From positions 60,581 through 98,714 of the forward strand of contig PMSU01000047.1 of assembly GCA_003168255.1 (NCBI GenBank): DNA of 38,134 nt, in the 5' to 3' direction. Source of the stretch: Actinomycetota bacterium (GTDB lineage: Bacteria; Actinomycetota; Actinomycetes; Streptosporangiales; Streptosporangiaceae). This document shows, in pieces, positions 32,586-38,134 of the stretch (positions are counted from its first letter, which is position 1; the number at the start of each line of letters is the position of its first letter). The notes under the pieces are model-generated. The model did no database searches. It saw nothing but the letters and a program-made list of their open reading frames with translations, and was not told the DNA's origin. The translations under genes and the position numbers were made by a program.

Positions 32586-32667
32586 CACATCGCAGATCAC
32601 CAGCACCAGCACCAGCACCGCCCTCGCTGCTTAGAGTGTCGGCAGGTCAGGCAGTGTAGGGCTCAGG

Positions 32668-33240
32668 TCATCGGCGCGCCTTGGCGGCGGCCTTAAGCTG
32701 CTGCTTGTACGCGCGAACCTGGGCCAGCGAGTCCTCGTCGACGATGTCGGCGACCGACAGGTAGGTCGCCTCGTCGCCGAACGGGCCGGTCGCCTCGCGC
32801 CACCCCTCTGGCCGCACGCCTAGCTGCTTGCCGAGCAGGGCGGCGAAGATCCGTGCCTTCTGCGCACCAAACCCGGGCAGCTCGGCCACCCGCTTGACCA
32901 GCTCGTCTCCGGACTGGGCACCGGACCAGACGCCTGCGGCGTCACCGTCATAACGATCGGCGATCAGGCGGCACATGTCCTGCACCCGGGCCGCCATCGC
33001 CCGCGGGTAACGGTGCAGGGCTGGCCGCTCCGCGAAGAGCGCGGCAAGCGCCTCCGGGTCGTAGGCCGCGAGTTCCCTGGTATCCGGCTCGTGCCCAAGC
33101 CGCTCCACCAGGACGGCAGGCGAGCTGAACGCCTTCTCTATCGTCACCTGCTGATCAAGCAGCATCCCGATCAGCAGGGCAAGCGGACTGCGCGATAGCA
33201 GCGCGTTGGCGTCGTCGCTGACCGGCAGCGAGAGTGTCAT
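32668..33240 (-). CDS. HhH-GPD type base-excision repair protein
   Basis: Predicted DNA glycosylase-like protein of 190 aa. LIGMLLDQQVTIEKAFSSPAVLVERLG is the N-terminal helical half. VKRVAELPGFGAQKARIFAALLGKQLGV contains the helix-hairpin-helix LPGFGxQKA that grips DNA. No FeS-cluster cysteines are present, unlike MutY and endonuclease III. The catalytic acid typical of HhH-GPD enzymes is not obvious; ADIVDEDSL is a possible position. This short form is widespread in actinobacteria as an uncharacterised HhH-GPD-type protein. GGGGG five bases upstream supports ATG 33240 over 33270. It is transcribed alone in front of the TauD-type gene, whose stop is 104 bases away. Confidence 0.87.
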   Translation of the reverse strand: MTLSLPVSDDANALLSRSPLALLIGMLLDQQVTIEKAFSSPAVLVERLGHEPDTRELAAYDPEALAALFAERPALHRYPRAMAARVQDMCRLIADRYDGDAAGVWSGAQSGDELVKRVAELPGFGAQKARIFAALLGKQLGVRPEGWREATGPFGDEATYLSVADIVDEDSLAQVRAYKQQLKAAAKARR

Positions 33241-33344
33241 GCGGCCCCCCATCTCACCAGCGACCATCATGCCGCATCACCGTCCGGTCCGGCACCCGGC
33301 GGGAGGGACTATGCCCCGTGAGGGATGTCCGAGTCGCAGACGCG

Positions 33345-34274
33345 TCAGCCTGCGGCAGTGACGTAGCCCGAGGCGTCGCCTGCCCGTGCCACGCTGCGCC
33401 GCCCGTCCACGCTCACTGGCACGACGCCGGCGACCGTGACCCGGTGCATCCGCCGCGGCAGATCACCGTAGTCGTCGATCGCGTAGTGCTGGGTGGCCCG
33501 GTTGTCCCAGATCGCGAGGTCGCCGGGCGTCCAGCGCCACCGGACCGTGTTCTCAAGCCGGGTCACATGCCGCTGGAACAGCTCGAACAGGTACTTGGAG
33601 TCGGCGTAGGAGACGCCCAGGATGTGCCTGACGAACTGGCCGAGCAGCAGCGCCCGCTCGCCGGTCTCCGGGTGAACCCGCACCACGGGATGCTCCGTCT
33701 GGTAGATGGTGGAGAGGAAGACGTCCCTGTGATGATCCTGGTCACGAGGCGTCACGTCGTTCACACCGCCGCCGCGCGTGCCGATGTAGTCGTAGTCGTT
33801 GGTGTGCAGCGCCCAGAGCCGCTCGGCAAGCTCGCGCAACTCCGGTGCCAGTGCCTGGTAGGCCGTGGCGGTGTTCGCCCAGGTAGTGTCGCCGCCATAC
33901 GGCGGAAGCGTGACCGCGCGCAGGAAGGATATGGCAGGCGGGCGGTCCACGAATGTCACGTCGGTGTGCCAGGCGTTGGCCTTCCCGCCGCCGCGCTGAG
34001 CGTCGAGTGAGAGCACGTTGCGCCCGCTTGCCTGTCCCGGCACCGTGGGATGGGGCAGGGTCAGGTCGCCAAACAGCCGCGCGAAACCTGACTGGCTCTC
34101 GTCATCAAGGTGATCCTGGCCATGGAAGAAGATCACCTTGTGCTCGTGCAGCGCGTTCTTGATGATCTCCAGGATGGGTTCGGGCAGGTCAGGGCCCAGC
34201 CGCACGCCAGTGATCTCTGCCCCTATGTGCCCGGCCACACGTCGTACGTCAACGTTCGAATTGCTTTGGGTCAT
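33345..34274 (-). CDS. TauD/TfdA family Fe(II)/2-oxoglutarate dioxygenase
   Basis: Non-haem iron dioxygenase of 309 aa, hydroxylating a small substrate such as a sulfonate, sulfate ester or amine. The iron triad is His103 and Asp105 in WHTDVTF and His263 in ATQHYAIDD. Arg278 in RRMHRVTVAG is the 2-oxoglutarate anchor. GERALLLGQFVRHILGV and TVRWRWTPGDLAIWDNR are typical of the taurine/alkylsulfate group, and AtsK-like alkylsulfatase activity would fit. An A+T-rich promoter region lies upstream. No sulfonate transporter is adjacent, so the substrate is open. Confidence 0.9.
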   Translation of the reverse strand: MTQSNSNVDVRRVAGHIGAEITGVRLGPDLPEPILEIIKNALHEHKVIFFHGQDHLDDESQSGFARLFGDLTLPHPTVPGQASGRNVLSLDAQRGGGKANAWHTDVTFVDRPPAISFLRAVTLPPYGGDTTWANTATAYQALAPELRELAERLWALHTNDYDYIGTRGGGVNDVTPRDQDHHRDVFLSTIYQTEHPVVRVHPETGERALLLGQFVRHILGVSYADSKYLFELFQRHVTRLENTVRWRWTPGDLAIWDNRATQHYAIDDYGDLPRRMHRVTVAGVVPVSVDGRRSVARAGDASGYVTAAG

Positions 34275-34329
34275 GGGCGCTCCTCGTGAGTCCAGCGCTG
34301 GTCACAGCCTTCACAGAAACACCATCGGC

Positions 34330-34365
34330 AGATATTATCAATAATTTCGACTGTTAAATTAGACT
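34330..34365 (-). promoter_or_regulatory. A+T-rich promoter region of the TauD-type gene
   Basis: On the minus strand TTAACA is followed, 17 bases on, by TATCTG, an acceptable promoter about 50 bases before the gene. ATTAT-CA-ATAAT (34334-34345), a short inverted repeat, falls inside it and could be an operator. Confidence 0.45.
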
Positions 34366-34370
34366 TAGTG

Positions 34371-34475
34371 CGGGGACGCATCGGCGGCCTGGTGCTGAAC
34401 TGCATCGTGCTGTGGAACACCTTCTACATGAACGCCGCGATCGAGCGACTGCGGGCCGAGGGAGGCCCCGCCGGC
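34371..34475 (+). pseudogene. C-terminal fragment of a Tn3-family transposase
   Basis: The plus-strand frame reads RGRIGGLVLNCIVLWNT followed by FYMNAAIERLRAEG. This matches the conserved C-terminal stretch of Tn3-family transposases (RGR..GLVLN.VVLWNT.YMDAA...LRAEG type). Only about 35 codons survive. In-frame stops (TAG) lie just upstream at about 34358-34367, and the usual ending about SPLGHxHINLLGRY is absent. It is a dead scar of a transposon between the TauD-type gene and a small gene. Confidence 0.75.
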
Positions 34476-34603
34476 CACGCCGGCAAACCGTCACGCAGCC
34501 ATGTATCTGGCCAGGCCAGCCGGTCACCGGCTGCCTACAGGCTGCGGGCGGGGTGCGGCTTCCGCGCAGTGCGGCGGACCGGTGGGTGATGGGCGCCGGG
34601 GTG

Positions 34604-34903
34604 ATGACGGGTCACCCCGGCAGGCCTCATGCTCGCGGTGTGCACGATCCTGAGCAGCGACGGCTGGCAGACAGCCCCGCGCCCGGGCGCGGCAGGCTGT
34701 ACGCCATCACCGTCCGGGACCGGGTGGGCAACACCCTGCTCGATGCGTTCGGCCCGATGCAGGTCTGCCCCGGCGCCGGGCAGACGGTGCTGCACGGCAC
34801 GCTGGAGGACCAGGCCGCGCTGTATGGAGTGCTGGCCAGGATCCAGGCGCTGGGCCTGGAACTGGAGGAGGTGCGGCTGCTGCCCGCCCCGCCGCCCGGA
34901 TAG
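34604..34903 (+). CDS. Small conserved-looking protein of unknown function
   Basis: About 99 aa. The C-terminal two-thirds, LYAITVRDRVGNTLLDAF, then QTVLHGTLEDQAALYGVLARIQALGLELEEVRLLP, has the pattern of short actinobacterial proteins that combine a predicted ferredoxin-like beta-alpha-beta unit with a GxLxDQAALxGVLxRIxxLGLELxEV ending. I recall these as hypothetical proteins without assigned function. The start is uncertain: ATG 34604 is weakly supported, GTG 34598 and 34640 are alternatives, and the true gene may begin later. It follows the Tn3 scar, so its 5' end may have been altered by insertion. Confidence 0.5.
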   Translation: MTGHPGRPHARGVHDPEQRRLADSPAPGRGRLYAITVRDRVGNTLLDAFGPMQVCPGAGQTVLHGTLEDQAALYGVLARIQALGLELEEVRLLPAPPPG

Positions 34904-34978
34904 AGCCTGGGCCGCAGCTAGCAGGCCATTGTCCGAGCGGACGATCGACGGCCTGGCCGTCGAGCCTCCGGGTGTCAG

Positions 34979-36229
34979 CTAGTCGAGCAGTCCCGGGTAG
35001 AGCAGCGCCAGCTGATCCGGGTAACCGGCGATCAGCCGCAGCTCGTCGTCGGTGAGCGGCTTGCCGGTTGCCGCGCCGCATAGCTGCACCAGCCGGAACG
35101 TCAACTCTTCATCGGTCACCTCGATGCCGAGCCCGTCCATGACGTGCCGAAATCCCGCCTTGCCGCCGTACTCGCCGGTGAGCACCACCCGGCCCTCGCG
35201 GGCATGCCAGTCGGCCGGGAAGGGGCCGAGGGTGTCGTCATCGTAGAGCTCGTAGTTCTGCCGGTCCTTCAGCGCTCCGTCGGCGTGGATGCCGGACTCA
35301 TGGGCGAACGCGTTCCGGCCGACGCCGGGCTGGCCCTGCGGCAGCGGCTGGCCGAAGGCATAGCTCGTCCACAGGGCGAGCCGCCGCGCCCACGACAGGT
35401 CCACCGGATCGCCGATCGTGGCCCGGTCCTCGGCGCCAAAGCCGTGCCGGAACGCCAGCAGGCAGGACAGCAGGTCGGCGTTGCCTGCCCGTTCGCCGAT
35501 GCCGTTGACGCAGGTGTTAACCCAGGCGTCCTGGCCGGCGTCGAGATCGCCGAATGCCCCGGACAGCGAGTTCGCCACGGCCATGCCGAGGTCGTTGTGG
35601 CAGTGCGTCTCGACCGGGATGCCCACCGCGCTCGCCAGCTTCGCGAACCGCTCCCGGATCCGCTCGGGCGTGTCGCCGCCGATCGTGTCGCAGTATCTCA
35701 CCCGGTCGGCCCCCGCTTCCTTCGCCGCGAGCGCGAACTCGAGCAGGAATCCGTCATCGGTGCGGGACGCGTCCTCGGCATTAACCCCGATCGTCTCCGC
35801 CCCGCCGTCCCTGGCCACCGCCACGGCCGCGGTCATCTCCGCGATGATGGCGTCGCGATCCAGCTTGCCGCGGAACTTATGCGAGATCATCTGGTCCGAC
35901 GTGGAGATCGACAGGTTGTAATGCCGCAGGCGCCCTGCCTGCTGGCCTGCCTCCGCCGTGACGGACAGCGACGCCGCCACGTCCGCGGTGATCGCCCGGC
36001 ACCAGCCGGACAGCCGCAGCTCGCCGAACGCCCCGGCCTGCGCGAGCGCCACGTTGGCCCGGACATAGGGCACCTCGTGGAAGAGGCTGGGAAACCCCAG
36101 CTCCGACTGAGCCACGCCCAGCCTGCCCAGGTAGAAGTTGAGCATCGTCTTGCCGAACTTGGACAGTCCGGTCCGAGCGGTCTGCACGCCGTCGCGGTTG
36201 GTGACGTCAAGGAAGTGGATAACGGGCAC
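34979..36229 (-). CDS. Homocitrate synthase / isopropylmalate synthase family enzyme
   Basis: Claisen-type acyltransferase of 416 aa that condenses acetyl-CoA with a 2-oxo acid. FLDVTNRDGVQ (6-16) has the metal-binding Asp and the catalytic Arg12. ETHCHNDLGMAVAN provides the HxH metal ligands (209, 211), and VNTCVNGIGERAGN follows. The late region HESGIHADGALKD is the conserved substrate/lid segment. It lacks the long regulatory LeuA domain, ending with a short tail like homocitrate synthases, and resembles NifV-type proteins without being in a nif context. GAGG eight bases upstream sets the GTG at 36229. It is divergent from a citrate synthase, an unusual pairing of two acetyl-CoA condensing enzymes. 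Confidence 0.82.
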   Translation of the reverse strand: MPVIHFLDVTNRDGVQTARTGLSKFGKTMLNFYLGRLGVAQSELGFPSLFHEVPYVRANVALAQAGAFGELRLSGWCRAITADVAASLSVTAEAGQQAGRLRHYNLSISTSDQMISHKFRGKLDRDAIIAEMTAAVAVARDGGAETIGVNAEDASRTDDGFLLEFALAAKEAGADRVRYCDTIGGDTPERIRERFAKLASAVGIPVETHCHNDLGMAVANSLSGAFGDLDAGQDAWVNTCVNGIGERAGNADLLSCLLAFRHGFGAEDRATIGDPVDLSWARRLALWTSYAFGQPLPQGQPGVGRNAFAHESGIHADGALKDRQNYELYDDDTLGPFPADWHAREGRVVLTGEYGGKAGFRHVMDGLGIEVTDEELTFRLVQLCGAATGKPLTDDELRLIAGYPDQLALLYPGLLD

Positions 36230-36262
36230 GGGCAGTCCTCTCACCGGTTGACTCACCTCACA

Positions 36263-36305
36263 TTGACACGCCGATACAGCATGGATCAAGATTGATTAAA
36301 ATCAA
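36263..36305. promoter_or_regulatory. Divergent promoter/operator with three ATCAA/TTGAT half-sites
   Basis: ATCAA-GA-TTGAT (36285-36296) and TTGATT-AA-AATCAA (36292-36305) are overlapping inverted repeats, giving half-sites at 36285, 36292 and 36301. A TTGACA (36263-36268) on the plus strand lies just before. The A+T-rich block sits between the homocitrate- and citrate-synthase-like genes, so one regulator could control both. The helix-turn-helix of the citrate synthase itself is a candidate binder; this is inference. Confidence 0.55.
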
Positions 36306-36410
36306 CTATGGTCCCGTCGTGACTCCCTGGCTCGTGAGCTGCCAAGGCAAAAAGGCGACGCAGCCGAACGGCCAGTGGCGGGACCCGCGCACGAGAGTGA
36401 GGCCGAGCCG

Positions 36411-37700
36411 ATGGCGGCCTGGATCACCGCCGAGGCGGCGGCGCAGCGACTCGGTATCAAGCGCGCCACGCTGTATGCCTATGTGAGCCGCGGCGTGCTG
36501 GTGCGCAAGCGGTCCGCCGACGGCAGGGGCAGCCTGTTCGACCCCAGCGAGATCGAGAAGCTGGCCAGCCGCGGGCGCCCCCGGCGCCCGCCGGGCGGGG
36601 CCGAGCTGGTCATCGAGTCCGCCCTGACCGAGATCTCCGGCGACCGGCTGAGCTATCGCGGCCACGAGGTCATCGCGCTGGCAGGGACACGAAGCTTCGA
36701 GGAGGTCGCCAGCCTGCTGTGGACCGCCGACTTCACCCCGCAGCCCGAGTGGCGCGCCACTTCCGCGGCGGTCGCGGTAGGCAGCGCGGCGCAGTCGGCA
36801 CTGCCCGATGGGGCGCTCCCGCTGGAGCGGCTCCAGGTGATCGTGCCCGCGCTCGCCGCCACCGATCCGCTGCGGCTGCACCTGGATAGCCCGGCGGTGA
36901 TCGCCGCGGGCCGCGCCATGATCGCCGGAATGGTCGACTGCCTGCCTGACGTCGGGGCAGCTGCCCGCCCCCCCGCCGACGCCAGCATCGCAGTCCGGCT
37001 GTGGCGCAAGCTCAGCCCGGATAGCCCAGCCAGCCCGGATAGCCCAGCCAGCCCGGCCAGCCCGGCCAGCCCGGCCAGCCCGGCCAGCCCGGACAGCCTC
37101 GCGAGCGGCCTGCCCGGCGCGCTGCGGGCGGCGCTTGTGCTGCTCGCCGATCACGAGCTTGCCGCCTCCACGCTGGCGGCGCGGGTGGCCGCCTCCGTCC
37201 GGGCTGACCCTTACGCGGTGGTCGCGACCGGCCTCGGCGCGCTCGGCGGTTCGCTGCACGGCGGCGCCTCGCTCGGAGCCGAGGGCATGCTCGCGGCCGC
37301 CGCGACCGCCGGGGACGCGCCCCGTGTGGTGGGCGACCTGCTGCGCAGGACAGGCCGGGTTCCCGGCTTCGGCCACTTCGTGTACAAGACCGGTGACCCC
37401 CGCGCAGTCTGCCTGCTCGACCTGGTCGCGCGGGGGGCGCCGGGGTCGGCCCGGCTCGCCGTCGCGGAAGCGGTGCTGGCCGAGATGCGGCGGCGCGCCC
37501 TGCCCGAGCCGAACATCGATTTTGCGCTGGCGGTGCTGAAAGACGTGGCCGGAATGATCAGCGGTGCGGGGGAGGCGGTGTTCGCCGTGGCCCGCACGGC
37601 CGGCTGGATCGCGCATGCGGTCGAGGAGTACGCGCGCGACGTCCCGCTGCGTCCCCGCGCGGTCTATACCGGCCCTGCCGCAGCAGAGCTGGATGACTAA
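36411..37700 (+). CDS. Citrate synthase with N-terminal DNA-binding domain
   Basis: Citrate synthase family enzyme of 429 aa condensing acetyl- or propionyl-CoA with oxaloacetate. Residues 1-55 form an excisionase/MerR-like helix-turn-helix: WITAEAAAQRLGIKRATLYA, then RGVLVRKRSADGRGSLFD. The catalytic core starts near 68. His248 (ADHELAAST), His283 (GSLHGGA), His322 (GFGHFVYKTGDPR) and Asp370 (EPNIDF) are the expected active-site residues. A Ser-Pro-Ala-Asp repeat (203-228) replaces a normally short surface loop. TGAGG about nine bases upstream sets ATG 36411. Citrate synthases with this added domain occur in actinobacteria; whether they bind DNA is not established to my knowledge. Confidence 0.9.
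   Translation: MAAWITAEAAAQRLGIKRATLYAYVSRGVLVRKRSADGRGSLFDPSEIEKLASRGRPRRPPGGAELVIESALTEISGDRLSYRGHEVIALAGTRSFEEVASLLWTADFTPQPEWRATSAAVAVGSAAQSALPDGALPLERLQVIVPALAATDPLRLHLDSPAVIAAGRAMIAGMVDCLPDVGAAARPPADASIAVRLWRKLSPDSPASPDSPASPASPASPASPASPDSLASGLPGALRAALVLLADHELAASTLAARVAASVRADPYAVVATGLGALGGSLHGGASLGAEGMLAAAATAGDAPRVVGDLLRRTGRVPGFGHFVYKTGDPRAVCLLDLVARGAPGSARLAVAEAVLAEMRRRALPEPNIDFALAVLKDVAGMISGAGEAVFAVARTAGWIAHAVEEYARDVPLRPRAVYTGPAAAELDD
37014..37096 (+). repeat. 9-bp tandem repeat encoding a Ser-Pro-Ala loop in citrate synthase
   Basis: AGCCCGGCC and AGCCCGGAT-type units repeat about nine times in frame, giving SPASPDSPASPASP. The unit length preserves the frame. The array falls in a region between conserved helices and probably forms a flexible surface loop. 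Confidence 0.85.
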
Positions 37701-38134
37701 GGGCACGTCGTGGAGTAAGCCGTCGTTTCCTGGTCCCTGACGATCGTGGGGTGCCCGCGGACCCGGCCGGCCGGACCACCCCCGTCACACTGGCACCACC
37801 GACCCCGTGAGCCACGCCTTCCGGAGCGCCGCCGAAGATCGATGTGGAATTGCCTACCACCGGTGGGGGGCTCTGCCACATCGATCATGGGAACGATGCG
37901 GAAGGAGGCGCCTCCGGGCCGCCTTCCCCGGTGCGGGCGCCGGCTATTCGAGGACTCCAGGCGGCGGCATGCCAGAACCACCGCGCACGGTCACGCGCCG
38001 GCTTACGTCCTCGCGCAAACCAGCGCGCGGCCAGCCGGCCTTGGGTGGGCGCTCCTGAGCTCTTGCCGGGCGCCCCGGCCCGACCTGACGATCACGAAAC
38101 CTGCGGCCAACTTCTCTGCGGGCCTACGTGGCAT
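37701..38134. other. Non-coding tail of the window
   Basis: These 434 bases contain no frame with recognisable domains or coding-like composition. Candidate frames on both strands are Arg/Pro/Ser-rich and look like noise. The 11-bp inverted repeat at 37837-37886 and a short hairpin GCCGGG-CGC-CCCGGC near 38066-38080 are the only structures seen. It may be eroded insertion-element DNA or the leader of a gene beyond the edge. Confidence 0.45.
37837..37886. repeat. Perfect 11-bp inverted repeat enclosing a smaller palindrome
   Basis: GATCGATGTGG (37837-37847) and CCACATCGATC (37876-37886) are exact complements 28 bases apart. The spacer contains the palindrome CCACCGGTGG, so the whole segment can form a two-part cruciform or RNA hairpin. 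It lies 136 bases after the citrate synthase stop, rather far for its terminator. An insertion-sequence end or a protein-binding site is also possible. Confidence 0.65.

Noticed and set aside
34979..36229. Calling the gene nifV or leuA
   Set aside because: No nitrogenase genes are present and the C-terminal LeuA regulatory domain is missing; only family level is supported.
36306..37706. Long minus-strand frame opposite citrate synthase
   Set aside because: Shadow of a gene with all catalytic citrate synthase residues.
37558..37981. Two overlapping minus-strand frames at the window end
   Set aside because: Arg/Pro-rich noise crossing the inverted repeat; no domain or ribosome site.

Overview
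The window is high-GC DNA with dense codon usage, GTG starts, many 4-bp stop/start overlaps and terminators without T-runs. The gene content is that of a free-living actinomycete: a glpD-TetR-AGPS-DAGK block ordered like Mycobacterium Rv2249c-Rv2252, a DUF4129-MoxR-DUF58 operon, a DHA2 transporter with a MarR tail, and a G1 glutamic peptidase. I cannot name the genus. No tRNA, rRNA or CRISPR array was seen.

Layout. 1-3448 holds exported or hydrolytic functions: a serpin lipoprotein, an esterase and a secreted G1-type peptidase. 3618-6670 holds a 14-helix drug-efflux protein with a fused MarR-type tail, and a fumarylacetoacetate hydrolase family enzyme. 6671-10645 is a decayed accessory island: an atypical non-coding stretch, a frameshifted fragment of a second diacylglycerol kinase, a degenerate RIT-type recombinase cassette (RitA with two frameshifts, then an apparent in-frame RitB/RitC chimera), a ParE/RelE-like small protein, and a frameshifted ankyrin gene whose 3' half is an unrelated membrane/coiled-coil segment. 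10674-13707 holds two regulator/methyltransferase pairs (TetR and XRE-cupin), each with inverted repeats over the start codons.

13768-18715 is a lipid/glycerol-phosphate block: DAG-kinase family enzyme and alkyl-DHAP-synthase-like flavoprotein on the minus strand, divergent from TetR and glycerol-3-phosphate dehydrogenase. 18760-19763 adds CutA and a P-loop kinase. 19772-23589 is a minus-strand run headed by a fused phosphoribosyltransferase/PLP synthase, followed by an EamA-type transporter, a PCu(A)C-like lipoprotein and a histidine phosphatase. A DUF885 peptidase-like protein and a gamma-glutamyltransferase follow.

27295-32084 is a tightly overlapping minus-strand operon (DUF4129, membrane protein, MoxR ATPase, DUF58, membrane protein). 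The rest holds a two-helix membrane peptide, an HhH-GPD repair protein, a TauD-type dioxygenase, a Tn3 transposase remnant, and a divergent homocitrate-synthase-like/citrate-synthase pair, the latter carrying an N-terminal DNA-binding domain. A 434-base non-coding tail with an 11-bp inverted repeat closes the window.

The best leads for new biology are the PRT-PLP fusion with its transporter, the RitB/RitC chimera, and the citrate/homocitrate synthase pair around a repeated ATCAA/TTGAT element.
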